From: Nostoc sp. FACHB-152
GTDB taxonomy: Bacteria > Cyanobacteriota > Cyanobacteriia > Cyanobacteriales > Nostocaceae
DNA length: 64,000 bases
Direction: 5' to 3'
Assembly: GCF_014697475.1 (NCBI RefSeq)
Contig: NZ_JACJRV010000007.1
Coordinates: forward strand, 124,001 to 188,000
Under the pieces are notes generated by a model that had not been told where the DNA came from, ran no database searches, and saw only the letters and a list, made by a program, of their open reading frames with translations. Both the position numbers and the translations under genes were made by a program. Positions 17,471-26,389 of this stretch are shown in pieces. Positions within the stretch are counted from its first letter, which is position 1. Every line of letters begins with the position of its first letter.

Positions 17471-17809
17471 ATGACACTGGCATTAGGCATGATCGAAATT
17501 TATGGCGTTCCCACAGCTATAGAAGTAGCAGACGCTATGTGCAAAGCTAGTCGTGTTATGCTTGTCGGCTATGAAAATACTGATTTAGGACGAATCACAG
17601 TCCTAATTCGCGGAGAAGTAGGCGAAGTAAATGTGGCTGTAGCAGTAGGTTTAAAAGCAGTCTTACGAGTCAATGGTGGTGAGTTACTTTCTCATCACAT
17701 TATTCCTCGTCCCCATGAAAATTTAGAATATGTATTACCGATTTATCGCAGCAGCGATGTAGCACAATTCCATGCAGATATCCGTTTTCCGCCTCCTTTA
17801 TCTGCGTAA
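17471..17809 (+). CDS. Satellite carboxysome shell protein, CcmK-type BMC hexamer
   Basis: I start at ATG 17471 (MTLALGMIEIYG). The longer frame from 17339 overlaps the P450 and the palindrome. The 112-residue protein is a single BMC domain with the CcmK pattern ADAMCKASRVMLVGYE, then GRITVLIRGEVGEV and RPHENLEYVLPIY. Such proteins assemble into cyclic hexamers that tile the carboxysome facets. The pore-forming loop, KIGS in CcmK2, reads Asn36-Thr37-Asp38-Leu39 here. The C-terminal tail has an unusual FPPPL ending. It sits alone, away from any visible ccm operon. It could be a CcmK5/K6-type paralogue; I cannot say which. Confidence 0.85.
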   Translation: MTLALGMIEIYGVPTAIEVADAMCKASRVMLVGYENTDLGRITVLIRGEVGEVNVAVAVGLKAVLRVNGGELLSHHIIPRPHENLEYVLPIYRSSDVAQFHADIRFPPPLSA

Positions 17810-17845
17810 GCAAGGATGAAGTGTAAAGTTTTAGCCTTCTGGCTG

Positions 17846-17880
17846 TTGACAAATAACAAATGACTATTGACAAATGACTA
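17846..17880. repeat. Short tandem repeats (ttgac.aa / atgacta type)
   Basis: Alternating ttgacaaat and atgacta units, the heptamer-type short tandem repeats common in heterocystous cyanobacteria, run up to and into the aminotransferase start codon. Related blocks are at 27978-28027, 30437-30467 and 40594-40728. Confidence 0.6.
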
Positions 17881-19040
17881 AATTCATCTCGCGGATGCAG
17901 GCGGTGCAGTCACCGATAATTCCTGTGGTTGGGGAACTGATTCAAAACTCTCCGGGAACGATTTCTCTAGGACAGGGTGTGGTTTCTTATAGTCCACCGC
18001 CAGAAGCGGTAGAAATTTTGCCGAAGTTCCTAGCTGAACCGACAAATAATCTTTACAAAGCAGTAGAGGGAATTCCCCTTTTATTAACGGCACTGACAGC
18101 AAAGTTGTCAAGCTTCAACAAAATTGAAATTAAAGATGATAACTGCATTGTTGTGACAGCCGGAAGCAATATGGCTTTTATGAATGCCATATTAGCGATT
18201 ACTTCTCCTGGTGACGAAATTATCCTCAACACGCCTTACTATTTCAATCACGAAATGGCAACTACAATGGCGGGTTGTCGTGTGGTGTTGGTGGAGACTG
18301 ATGAAAATTACCAGTTGCGTCCAGAAGCTATAGCCGCAGCAATTACGCCCAAAACACGTGCAGTTGTCACAATTTCGCCGAATAATCCGACGGGAGTTGT
18401 CTATTCAGAAGCCGCTTTGCGCCAGGTAAATCAAATTTGTAGCGATCGCAATATCTACCATATCAGCGATGAAGCCTATGAATACTTCACTTATAACGGT
18501 GTCAAACATATTTCACCCGGTGCATTTTCTGGCAGTAACAATCATACAATTTCGCTTTTTAGTCTTTCTAAAGCCTATGGTTTTGCTAGTTGGCGTATTG
18601 GTTACATGGTAATTCCCAAACACTTACTTATCGCTGTCAAAAAAGTTCAAGATACGATTTTGATTTGTCCGCCTGTGGTTTCTCAGTATGCAGCTTTAGG
18701 TGCTTTACAAGCCAAAAATGAGTATTTGCAGGAAAATATAGGAGAAATTGCCAAAGTACGCGATTTAGTTTTAGACTCTCTCAACTCTCTGCAAAATTTG
18801 TGTACTGTTGTCCCTGCTGACGGTGCTTTTTATTGCTTCCTGAAAGTGCATACTCAAATGGATACTTTTGAGTTAGTTAAACAACTAATTCAAGAACACA
18901 AAGTTGCAGTGATTCCCGGTACAACCTTTGGGATGGAAAGAGGTTGCTATCTGCGGGTTGCTTATGGTGCGCTAAACAAAGATAAAGCAAAAGCCGGTAT
19001 TGAAAGATTAGTAAAAGGATTGCAAAAAATAATAATATAG
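17874..19040 (+). CDS. PLP-dependent aminotransferase, class I fold
   Basis: The 388-residue enzyme is a fold-type I aminotransferase. The PLP lysine is Lys233 in SLFSLSKAYGFASWRIGY. Other cofactor contacts are NNPTG (about 170-174), SDEAYE (198-203) and the phosphate-binding Arg in SWRIGY; the C-terminal carboxylate-binding Arg is in YLRVAYG. It resembles aspartate or kynurenine-type aminotransferases acting on amino and keto acids; the exact pair is unknown. The upstream 60 bases consist of TTGACAAAT-type repeats, so it has its own promoter or reads through from the shell-protein gene. yjbQ follows by 57 nt. Confidence 0.88.
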   Translation: MTKFISRMQAVQSPIIPVVGELIQNSPGTISLGQGVVSYSPPPEAVEILPKFLAEPTNNLYKAVEGIPLLLTALTAKLSSFNKIEIKDDNCIVVTAGSNMAFMNAILAITSPGDEIILNTPYYFNHEMATTMAGCRVVLVETDENYQLRPEAIAAAITPKTRAVVTISPNNPTGVVYSEAALRQVNQICSDRNIYHISDEAYEYFTYNGVKHISPGAFSGSNNHTISLFSLSKAYGFASWRIGYMVIPKHLLIAVKKVQDTILICPPVVSQYAALGALQAKNEYLQENIGEIAKVRDLVLDSLNSLQNLCTVVPADGAFYCFLKVHTQMDTFELVKQLIQEHKVAVIPGTTFGMERGCYLRVAYGALNKDKAKAGIERLVKGLQKIII

Positions 19041-19097
19041 CCACAGATGATATCCGCGTTCATCTGCGGTTAAATATTAAGAGCCAAAATAGAGCAA

Positions 19098-19535
19098 ATG
19101 CCCACTATTCATCACTTAATTGAAATCCCCACTGAACCAAAAATTAATATTTACAACATCACGCCACAAATAAACGATTTAATTGCCACAACATCAATTA
19201 AAAACGGTCAAGCTTTAGTTTTTTCTCGTCATACAACAACAGCTTTGGCAATTAACGAGTATGAAGTGAGATTATTAGAAGATATTAAAGTATTTCTGCA
19301 AAAATTAGCTCCTGAATCAGACCGCTACTTACACAATGACCTACATTTAAGAGATGTACCTGAAGATGAACCGATGAATGCACATTCTCATTTGTTAGCA
19401 ATGATGCTAAGTACAAGTGAAGTAATTCCAATTGTGGATGGGAAGTTGGCTTTAGGTACTTGGCAATCTGTATTGTTTTTTGAATTAGACGGGCCGCGTA
19501 AACGAACTGTATCTGTACAAATCTCTGGAGAGTAA
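19098..19535 (+). CDS. YjbQ/UPF0047 family protein
   Basis: The 145-residue protein matches the UPF0047/YjbQ family: SRHTTTALAINE near residues 48-59, HNDLHLRDVPEDEPMNAHSH near 76-98, and GTWQSVLFFELDGPRKR near 120-138. Members form trimers with a conserved metal-like His/Glu site; some show weak thiamine-phosphate synthase activity, and the true role is unsettled. It follows the aminotransferase by 57 nt and is probably co-transcribed. Length is normal. Confidence 0.85.
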   Translation: MPTIHHLIEIPTEPKINIYNITPQINDLIATTSIKNGQALVFSRHTTTALAINEYEVRLLEDIKVFLQKLAPESDRYLHNDLHLRDVPEDEPMNAHSHLLAMMLSTSEVIPIVDGKLALGTWQSVLFFELDGPRKRTVSVQISGE

Positions 19536-19543
19536 TTTACAGC

Positions 19544-19567
19544 AGGCAATAGGCAATAGGCAATAGG
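19544..19567. repeat. Heptanucleotide tandem repeat (aggcaat)
   Basis: Three exact aggcaat units followed by aggg, a typical short tandem repeat of Nostocales. A related block (ggcaataggcaatagg) is at about 48222-48250 behind the tetR gene. Confidence 0.8.
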
Positions 19568-19744
19568 GTTATAAGTCTTCTAGTATATGGCTGTGTTCTT
19601 AAAATTCGTAGTTTATTTACCTGCAATCTGCTGTATTTTTGTTGAAGCCTCACTGTGCTGAAGCCACGGTGATTTTAATTAAAGATATACTAAATTTACG
19701 CATTTATAATGCCATCAAAAACTATGTAAATACAACATTGTTAT

Positions 19745-20545
19745 TTAAAGGGAAATTTCTTGAATACTATCAATATTTGGTAATGAACCTTTTGTACTTT
19801 CATCAGTAGCTTGTGTGCGCTGACATCGAATCGCAAACTGGCAGCGATCGCAAGCTTTACTACTCTCGACTACTTGCGGAAATGGCTGACCTTGTTGGTA
19901 GAGTTCTAGCCAAGTTGTGAGATTATTTAACAGTTGGTTAAGTTTTTTTGCTGTCTGTTGGTGCTGTCTATTACTATAAGTAAATTTAATATTTTGTGGT
20001 CTACCTTCTGTTTGCACAAACCAATATGCCATCGAAATATTTTCTGGCAAGTATTCACTAGTCTCAGCTAAGACATACATATAAAGAAGTGTTTGCCAGT
20101 TTCGTGCTAAATTGCGTTTATCTGGTGGTTTAGGATAGGTTTTCCAGTCTAAAATTTGTGCTTGCTGATGATCGGCAATTAATAAATCGTAAATAACCGT
20201 TAGCAAATAGTCTTGAACTTGTAGGGTGCGATAGTGTTCGCTTTCTCGAAAGGTTTGGTTATCTGTTGCAGGTGTGATAATTTCTGGGGCTGCATTCGCA
20301 AAAGCAGATATCCAACTTTGAAGTTTAGCATCTGCTTGCAAGAGACTATTAATAGGTAAACCCATTTCTCGCTGCTGCATTAGCAGGTGAAAGCGACTAC
20401 CTAAAGTTTGCTTTTCCTCGTGTTCGGGATTGGCGGGAGAATTAAGTTGTTCTAAATAAGTATGCTGAAACTGACGCGGACAACGTTCTAATAAATTAAG
20501 TTGTCCTTGAGATAGCCTAAGTAAGTAAGTAGGTGTTGATAGCAT
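19745..20545 (-). CDS. PD-(D/E)XK nuclease of the RecB/Cas4-like class with Fe-S cysteines
   Basis: The 266-residue protein has a RecB-family nuclease core. An N-terminal SQGQLNLLERCPRQF carries Cys22. The catalytic strand pair is VIYDLLIA and ILDWKT (Asp, then Asp-x-Lys, about 116-138), followed by QTLLYMYVLAET. A C-terminal cluster ACDRCQFAIRC gives three Cys which with Cys22 match the 4Fe-4S arrangement of AddB and Cas4 nucleases. Such proteins are single-strand exonucleases in repair or adaptation. No cas genes lie nearby. The same protein type is common in cyanobacterial chromosomes, so a repair role is more likely than a CRISPR role. Confidence 0.82.
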   Translation of the reverse strand: MLSTPTYLLRLSQGQLNLLERCPRQFQHTYLEQLNSPANPEHEEKQTLGSRFHLLMQQREMGLPINSLLQADAKLQSWISAFANAAPEIITPATDNQTFRESEHYRTLQVQDYLLTVIYDLLIADHQQAQILDWKTYPKPPDKRNLARNWQTLLYMYVLAETSEYLPENISMAYWFVQTEGRPQNIKFTYSNRQHQQTAKKLNQLLNNLTTWLELYQQGQPFPQVVESSKACDRCQFAIRCQRTQATDESTKGSLPNIDSIQEISL

Positions 20546-20592
20546 TCTTTTATTGTAGAAGCGATCGCAGTCATAGTAATTCTGAAAAGTTA

Positions 20593-20623
20593 GATCCCCG
20601 ACTTCTTCAAGAAGTCGGGGATG
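20593..20623. repeat. Dispersed gatccccgacttct hairpin, copy 1
   Basis: atccccgacttctt (20594-20607) and aagaagtcggggat (20609-20622) are perfect 14-bp arms. The same core occurs at 28545-28575 and in altered form inside the MITE-like element at 10632-10660. It lies between two minus-strand genes and may terminate the upstream small gene. Confidence 0.8.
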
Positions 20624-20646
20624 TGAACATCTGCTACATAGCCTGT

Positions 20647-20820
20647 TTACTGTTTGTCTTTAGGCTTGTGAGAACCAAAACTGTAAACCATAGCTATTTT
20701 CACAAGATCAAAATATGCTGGATGATTTTCTTTGTTAACAATTGCTAAAGAAATTGACCCAGCCACTAAAATCACCAAAATTGGCGATAGTGTGTATTTA
20801 TGAGATTCGTTGTTTGACAT
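20647..20820 (-). CDS. Small single-pass membrane protein (57 aa)
   Basis: I start at ATG 20818-20820 (MSNNESHKYTLSPILV), which has AGGAG about 8 nt upstream; the longest frame to 20874 has no such site. The product has one hydrophobic segment (about residues 11-28, PILVILVAGSISLAIV), then a short charged loop and an amphipathic tail ending in Lys/Asp (SHKPKDKQ). No family recognised. It lies 111 nt downstream of another small membrane protein gene on the same strand; together they may be a small operon. Confidence 0.6.
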   Translation of the reverse strand: MSNNESHKYTLSPILVILVAGSISLAIVNKENHPAYFDLVKIAMVYSFGSHKPKDKQ

Positions 20821-20931
20821 AACATCATCTCCTATTGATATGCCTTTGGCTAAGTAACAGTTAGCCAAAGGCAATTAACTAAGTTTGTCTTGTTAACTAG
20901 GGATTGCAACCTTAATTAAGTTGACAAAAAA

Positions 20932-21171
20932 TTAACGCCACGACTCAAGAATCATTGCAATCATCAGCAGACATAACAAGAAGGCTACTGACCTCAAGAA
21001 CCATAGCCATAAACTTGGCCAGAGTAAAAATTGTGTAATTGAGGCTGTACCAAAAACGTGAGAGATTACCAATGCCACTGCTAAACCAAGTGAAAACCAA
21101 AGTAAATACTTTAATCCTTGGCATACCAACTTAAAAAGCAGAATTCGCTCGTTTTTGAGATTAGTTTTCAT
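20932..21171 (-). CDS. Small two-helix membrane protein (79 aa)
   Basis: The 79-residue product has a short basic N-terminus, a first hydrophobic helix (about residues 20-42, YLLWFSLGLAVALVISHVF) and a second from about 50-75 (LWPSLWLWFLRSVAFLLCLL), ending ESWR. ATG at 21169-21171 is preceded by AGGAC. No family recognised. It is the first gene of a possible two-gene unit with the 57-residue protein and is divergent from the NB-ARC/WD40 gene across a repeat-rich 540-bp region. Confidence 0.55.
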   Translation of the reverse strand: MKTNLKNERILLFKLVCQGLKYLLWFSLGLAVALVISHVFGTASITQFLLWPSLWLWFLRSVAFLLCLLMIAMILESWR

Positions 21172-21505
21172 GATTTTTGTCCTAATTTTGAGAGTTCTAG
21201 GGCATAAGCGTACCCGCGATAACTCTAAAGAAGGAGCAAATGCTTAAAGCTTGGCTCCCAACCAGTCAAGGCACGCAATAGTCCTACCAATCAATGCCAA
21301 CAACCGTTGTTGAATTATTCAAATATTTGTGATGATGAAGATGAAACTCCTCGAAAAATTGCAGGGTATTTGAGAAATCCTTTCTTTAGATGCTCAATGC
21401 GCGTGATGACAGATAACGCACACTACGCGCATTAATACCTAAATGGTCTTTACAAAAGTTACAAACTTTTAAGTTGATGCTTTTAGCCTTTGTCTTCACC
21501 TCTTA

Positions 21506-21685
21506 CTCACTAAGTTTCTTGACAAGCAGTGGCTAAAGTGACTTAAGTTACTTTCAACTGATTTAAACTCACTATAAAGTAACTTAGTGAGGTAGTCAAG
21601 GTAATTCTGATAAAATTATGCACAAAGGCATACATAAAAATAGATGAAGCGTGGGTTTTTACAGACTATTCCTCACTATGTGAGG
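21506..21685. promoter_or_regulatory. Cluster of CTCACTA/TAGTGAG half-sites upstream of the STAND gene
   Basis: Within 21172-21718, otherwise featureless, the motif ctcacta occurs at 21506-21512, 21568-21574 and 21672-21678, and inverted (tagtgag) at 21585-21591; cctcac-tat-gtgagg at 21671-21685 is a perfect palindrome. agttacttt (21546-21554) and aaagtaact (21576-21584) are also inverted copies. The arrangement looks like operator sites for a dimeric regulator. The regulator is unknown; the HTH of the downstream protein is one candidate. Confidence 0.45.
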
Positions 21686-21718
21686 TAACATTGGTTTGAA
21701 GTTAATCTGAGAGTGTGT

Positions 21719-24700
21719 ATGAGTGAGATTCCTGAGCAGGTTCTTTTGGCATTAGCCCAAAAACGGAGCTTGTCTATCAGAGAGCAAGAGGTGTTTTTAT
21801 ATGCAGTTGAGGGCAAATCACCAAATGCGATCGCCAAAGAAATAGGTATTAGTGCTGAAGCTGTTCGTAAAAGATTAAGTGAGGTTTACAAAAAATTTGA
21901 AGTGAGTGGTGCTGGCCCTGGTAAGCTCACTAAGTTACAACAAGTGATTATCAGCGATTATCAAGCCTCTTCCCTGACTACCGAAAGAGTTTCCGAGCAA
22001 AAACGAGATTGGGGAGAAGCACCAGGAATCTGCTTTTTTTACGGACGGACTGGAGAACTTTCCCAGCTAACCCAGTGGCTTGTTAAAGATAAATGCCAAC
22101 TGGTAGCAATTTTGGGTATGGGAGGAATTGGTAAAACTTCCTTATCTGTAAAGTTGGCATTAGAAGTACAGACTGATTTTGAATATTTAATTTGGCGGAG
22201 TCTTCGCAATGCTCCCCCAGTCAACGAAATGTTGGCAAATTTGATTCGATTTTTATCCGATGAGCAAGAAACAGATTTACCAGAAAGCCTAGACAATAGG
22301 ATAAGTCTACTAATACATTATTTGCGCGATCGCCGTTGTCTTTTGATATTAGACAACGCCGAGACAATTTTACAAGCAGGTGTCAGCAAAGATTCCGGCA
22401 AAGAACTGAGTGCTGGACAATATAGAGATGACTATACAGGATATGGTCACTTACTAAAACGGGTAGGGGAAGAAATACATCAAAGCTGTTTAGTACTAAC
22501 TTCTAGAGAAAAACCGCGAGAATTTGCACCATTAGAAGGCGATGCTTCACCAGTTAGAACATTATCTTTAACAGGTTTGGGAGAAGCCGAAGGTCAAGAA
22601 ATTCTTAAAGATAAAAGTATATTTGGCTCACCACAAGACTGGGCAACATTAGTAGGAAATTATTCTGGTAATCCGTTAGCTTTAAAACTCGTTTCTGAGA
22701 CAATTAGAGAATTATTTGGTGGTGATATTCAAGCTTTTCTTAAAGAAGGAGAAATTATTTTTGGTGATACGCGGGATTTATTAGAGCAGCAATTTGAGCG
22801 CACCACAGAGCTAGAAAAAGAAATTATTTATTGGTTGGCAATCAAGCGAGAATTAGTTTCTTTAGAAGATTTGGTCAATGATATTGTACGCCCGTTGACC
22901 AAACGAGAATTATTAGAGGCACTCGAATCTTTACGCAGGCGATCGCTCATTGAAAAAAGTGTAGCTTTATTCACCCTACAACCTGTAGTGATGGAATACG
23001 TCATCGACAGATTAATCGAGCAGGTTTGTCAAGAAATTACTACAGGCGATATTTCTTTATTTATGAGCCATCCTTTAATGGAAGCTACAGCTAAAGATTA
23101 TGTCAGAGATATTCAACTTCGGCTGATTATCAAACCCATTAAAGATAGATTAATTAATATTTTTAGAATATCCAGGAATCTGGAATCTAAATTGAGGCAA
23201 ATTCTCGACAATCTTAAGGATAACTTTTCTATTCAACCGGGATATGCAGGCGGAAATATATTAAATCTTCTGCATCAATTACAAATCAATTTAAGTGGCT
23301 ATGATTTTTCTGAGTTAGCAGTTTGGCAAGCCTATTTACAAGGTGTAAACCTACACAAAGTTAACTTTGCTTATGCGGACTTATCTAAATCAGTTTTTAC
23401 ACAAACATTATGGCCGATTTTGTCAGTTGCTTTAAGTCCCGATGGAAAACTTTGTGCTATTGGTGATGCCAACAATCAAATTAAATTTCTACAAGTTGGC
23501 AATGGTCAGCCACTTTTTTCTTGTAGTGGTCATACTAAATGGGTTAGGTCAGTTGCCTTTAGTAATGATGGTAAGTTACTAGCAAGTGCCAGTGATGACC
23601 AAACAGTGAGATTATGGGACGTTCAAACTGGTAAATGTATTGCTATTTTACAAGAACATACTAGCCGTGTTAGGTCGGTGGCCTTTAGTCATAATGGAAA
23701 ATTACTAGCCAGTGGTAGCGACGACCAAACAGTCAAGCTATGGAATATTCATCACAGTAAATGCCTTAATACCTTGCAAGGTCATGAGAGTTGGGTATGG
23801 TCAGTGGCTTTCAGTCCCGATAATCAAACTTTGGTGAGTGGTAGTGACGACCAAACAGTGAAGTTATGGAATGTTCACAACGGTAAATGTCTTAACACCT
23901 TGCAAGCACACATCCGTCCAGTGTGGTCAGTAGCTTTCAGTCCTGATGGCAAGTTAGTAGCTAGTGGTAGTGAAGATCAAACCGTAAAACTCTGGAATGT
24001 TAGTGATGGTAAGTGCTGTAAGACCCTGTTTGGTCATACCAATTGGGTATGGTCAGTAGCCTTCAGTCCCGATGGTAAGTTACTAGCCAGTGGTAGTGAA
24101 GACAAAACCGTAAAACTCTGGAATGTTAGCGATGGTAATTGTCGGAAAACCCTATCTGGTCATACTAATTGGGTCAGGTCGGTGGCTTTTAGTGGCGATG
24201 GAAAATTACTAGCCAGTGGTAGTGAAGACCAAACAGTAAAACTTTGGAATGTGAGCGATGGTAATTGTTTAAAAACTTTGCAAGGATATATTAATTGGGT
24301 GAGATCAGTTGCTTTTAGCCCTGATGGTAAGCTACTTGCAAGTACGAGTAATGACAAAACTGTAACATTGTGGGATGTTCAAGTTGGTGAATGCCTCAGA
24401 ACCCTGCATGGTCATAGCAGTTGGGTGAGGTCAGTTGCTTTTAGCCCTGATGGTAACTTCCTAGCTAGTGGTAGTGAAGATAAAACAGTAAACATTTGGA
24501 ATGTTCTCACTGGTGAATGTCTCAAAACCTTGCAAGAACATACTAGTTGGGTGCAGTCAGTGGCTTTTCATCCTAATGCCAATATTTTAGCCAGCAGCAG
24601 TGATGACCAAACTATAAAATTGTGGGCTCAAAAAACTGGTGAATGTCTCAAGACGTTGACAGGACATAGCAACCGGGTACAGGCGATCGCGTTTAGTCTC

Positions 24701-25264
24701 GATGGTAAATTACTGGCAAGTGGTAGTGAAGACCAAACAGTAAAATTATGGGATGTTGCTACTGGTGAGTGTCATTACACCATGCTAGGTCATACTAGTT
24801 GGGTGAGGTCAGTTGCTTTCAGTCCTGATAGTAAATTACTGGCAAGTGGTAGTGAAGACCAAACAGTAAAATTATGGGATGTTGCTACTGGTAAGTGTCA
24901 TTACACACTGCTAGGTCATACTAGTTGGGTGAGGTCAGTTGCTTTCAGTCCCGATGGTACATTACTAGCTAGTAGTGGTGATGACCAAACTGTGAGGTTG
25001 TGGGATGTCTTAACTGGTGAAGATTTAACAATATTATTTGGACATGGTGACTGGGTGTGGTCAGTCGCATTTAGTCCAGATGGTTTAACCTTGGCTAGTG
25101 GTAGTCAAGATGAAACTATCAGGATTTGGGATCTTGAAACACAAGAGTGCCAATTAACACTCAAGGCTAAAAAACCCTATGAAGGGATGAATATTACTGG
25201 TGTTACGGGGCTAACATCAGCCCAAAAAGAGACATTAAAAGCTTTAGGTGCCGTAGAAAAGTAG
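21719..25264 (+). CDS. STAND signalling protein: HTH, NB-ARC and 14 WD40 repeats
   Basis: I start at ATG 21719 ([10 protein letters not shown]); the longer GTG start at 21713 adds two residues. The 1181-residue protein has an N-terminal LuxR/sigma-like helix-turn-helix (about residues 17-60, [20 protein letters not shown]). An NB-ARC ATPase follows with Walker A GMGGIGKT (133-140), Walker B LLILDNAE (about 207-215) and sensor LTSREKP. A winged-helix region and a short pentapeptide-like link ([12 protein letters not shown]) precede 14 WD40 repeats (about 563-1155), enough for two seven-bladed propellers. Repeats 11 and 12 are almost identical in DNA. Such STAND proteins act as ligand-gated switches; many are conflict or stress sensors. 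The HTH suggests a transcriptional output. Ligand unknown. Confidence 0.9.
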   Translation: MSEIPEQVLLALAQKRSLSIREQEVFLYAVEGKSPNAIAKEIGISAEAVRKRLSEVYKKFEVSGAGPGKLTKLQQVIISDYQASSLTTERVSEQKRDWGEAPGICFFYGRTGELSQLTQWLVKDKCQLVAILGMGGIGKTSLSVKLALEVQTDFEYLIWRSLRNAPPVNEMLANLIRFLSDEQETDLPESLDNRISLLIHYLRDRRCLLILDNAETILQAGVSKDSGKELSAGQYRDDYTGYGHLLKRVGEEIHQSCLVLTSREKPREFAPLEGDASPVRTLSLTGLGEAEGQEILKDKSIFGSPQDWATLVGNYSGNPLALKLVSETIRELFGGDIQAFLKEGEIIFGDTRDLLEQQFERTTELEKEIIYWLAIKRELVSLEDLVNDIVRPLTKRELLEALESLRRRSLIEKSVALFTLQPVVMEYVIDRLIEQVCQEITTGDISLFMSHPLMEATAKDYVRDIQLRLIIKPIKDRLINIFRISRNLESKLRQILDNLKDNFSIQPGYAGGNILNLLHQLQINLSGYDFSELAVWQAYLQGVNLHKVNFAYADLSKSVFTQTLWPILSVALSPDGKLCAIGDANNQIKFLQVGNGQPLFSCSGHTKWVRSVAFSNDGKLLASASDDQTVRLWDVQTGKCIAILQEHTSRVRSVAFSHNGKLLASGSDDQTVKLWNIHHSKCLNTLQGHESWVWSVAFSPDNQTLVSGSDDQTVKLWNVHNGKCLNTLQAHIRPVWSVAFSPDGKLVASGSEDQTVKLWNVSDGKCCKTLFGHTNWVWSVAFSPDGKLLASGSEDKTVKLWNVSDGNCRKTLSGHTNWVRSVAFSGDGKLLASGSEDQTVKLWNVSDGNCLKTLQGYINWVRSVAFSPDGKLLASTSNDKTVTLWDVQVGECLRTLHGHSSWVRSVAFSPDGNFLASGSEDKTVNIWNVLTGECLKTLQEHTSWVQSVAFHPNANILASSSDDQTIKLWAQKTGECLKTLTGHSNRVQAIAFSLDGKLLASGSEDQTVKLWDVATGECHYTMLGHTSWVRSVAFSPDSKLLASGSEDQTVKLWDVATGKCHYTLLGHTSWVRSVAFSPDGTLLASSGDDQTVRLWDVLTGEDLTILFGHGDWVWSVAFSPDGLTLASGSQDETIRIWDLETQECQLTLKAKKPYEGMNITGVTGLTSAQKETLKALGAVEK
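23530..25160 (+). repeat. 126-bp WD40 repeat array
   Basis: About 13 complete units of 126 bp encode 42-residue WD40 blades (consensus [27 protein letters not shown]). The units around 24700-24960 are nearly identical over more than 100 bp, indicating recent duplication or gene conversion. Confidence 0.9.
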
Positions 25265-25270
25265 AAAAAT

Positions 25271-25318
25271 AAAAGGTAAAAGGGTGAAGTTTGATTTGAT
25301 TTCATCCTTTTACCTTTT
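25271..25318. terminator. Bidirectional terminator between STAND gene and def operon
   Basis: Arms aaaaggtaaaagggtgaa (25271-25288) and ttcatccttttacctttt (25301-25318) form an 18-bp stem with one G-U pair. It starts with A-runs and ends with T-runs, so it can serve both the plus-strand gene ending at 25264 and the minus-strand gene ending at 25333. Confidence 0.85.
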
Positions 25319-25332
25319 TATGTACCTGATGC

Positions 25333-25536
25333 TTATTTAATGTTAGCCCTTGCGTCCCTCACTGCGGCAATAAAAAATAATCCTGTCAGAGGAATACTTA
25401 ATCCCAAGATAATTGCAGTAGTTTGGAAGCCTAAATCTGGTTGTCCATAACTGAGTTCAAACACCGAACCGACGGCGGCGATCGCTGTTATGCAAGACCC
25501 AGCTAGAAACAACCCGCTTTTTGGAGTTAAATACAC
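25333..25536 (-). CDS. Small two-helix membrane protein downstream of def
   Basis: The 67-residue product begins at GTG 25534-25536 (MYLTPKSGLFLAG), preceded by GGGGA. It has two hydrophobic helices (about residues 9-27 and 36-58) and a short basic tail (AAVRDARANIK). The start is 10 nt after the def stop, so it is co-transcribed with peptide deformylase. No named family recognised; proteins of this size and shape next to def occur in other cyanobacteria, to my knowledge without a known role. Confidence 0.7.
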   Translation of the reverse strand: MYLTPKSGLFLAGSCITAIAAVGSVFELSYGQPDLGFQTTAIILGLSIPLTGLFFIAAVRDARANIK

Positions 25537-25546
25537 TACTAGTCCC

Positions 25547-26110
25547 CTATGCTACTGGTTTCACTGCTTGATACGAGAAGCCATTTTTAGATAACTCCTG
25601 TGCCAAAGTCAAGGAATTCTCTACCCGGTCTACAAAGACTACACCGTTGAGGTGATCCATCTCGTGTTGAATACAGCGTCCGAGGAGGTCGTCAGCTTTT
25701 AATGTCTTGGGACGACCATATTCATCTTTATAAGCAACTTCCACTACTTCTGGACGCTTTACATCCATGTAAACGTTGGGAATACTCAAACATCCTTCTT
25801 GAGCGACGCAAATCTCTTTGCTTACTTGCTTAATTACAGGATTAATTAATACCAGTGGTGGATTTGCGGGATTATCTGGTTCGCAGTCGATAACGATTAA
25901 TTGTTTATTAATTCCTACCTGGGGCGCAGCCAAACCAATGCCATCACTGCTGTACATAGTTTGCAACATTTCGCGTACCAGCTGACGCAGTTCGTCATCA
26001 ATTTTTGTAATGCGTTTTGCAGGTTGACGCAACGCGCGATCGCCCAGATAGTGCAACTTCAACGGCGGATTTTTTAACTTTTTTTTCTCAACAGCAATTT
26101 CGGAGGGCAT
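25547..26110 (-). CDS. def: Peptide deformylase
   Basis: The 187-residue metalloenzyme removes the formyl group from the N-terminal Met of new proteins. All three family motifs are intact: GIGLAAPQVG (57-66), EGCLS (105-109, metal ligand Cys107) and QHEMDH (148-153, metal ligands His149 and His153, catalytic Glu150). ATG at 26108-26110. The N-terminus carries a basic stretch (EKKKLKN). It is first in a two-gene unit with the small membrane protein at 25333-25536. Confidence 0.95.
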   Translation of the reverse strand: MPSEIAVEKKKLKNPPLKLHYLGDRALRQPAKRITKIDDELRQLVREMLQTMYSSDGIGLAAPQVGINKQLIVIDCEPDNPANPPLVLINPVIKQVSKEICVAQEGCLSIPNVYMDVKRPEVVEVAYKDEYGRPKTLKADDLLGRCIQHEMDHLNGVVFVDRVENSLTLAQELSKNGFSYQAVKPVA

Positions 26111-26389
26111 GATTTTTTCGATGGCTCAATTGTGCAAATTCCAACTATCTCAATTCTATCAATCCCAGTTAAAACTCATATTTTTACTCTGAAACGCCCT
26201 CATCAATGAATTGTATGAATTAGCAAACCTTTGCTTACCTTTGCTCTGACCTCAGCACTCCTCTGCGTTTAAAAACTCTAAAATTAATTTTACGTAATCA
26301 AAAATCAACAGCTTGGCGGAACTTATAGCTGATTGGTTATAGAAAGTTGTACATTGCCATCAAGAGCAACTCACAACTAACAGCTAGAT

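Noticed and set aside
19745-20545. Cas4 of a CRISPR system
   Set aside because: The Fe-S PD-(D/E)XK pattern also fits RecB-type repair nucleases, and no other cas genes or arrays are in the window.
20533-20748. 71-residue plus-strand frame
   Set aside because: It runs through a palindromic hairpin and overlaps the small membrane gene on the other strand.
23530-25160. Regular 126-bp repeats as a possible CRISPR-like array
   Set aside because: The repeats are in frame and encode WD40 blades; no spacer structure.
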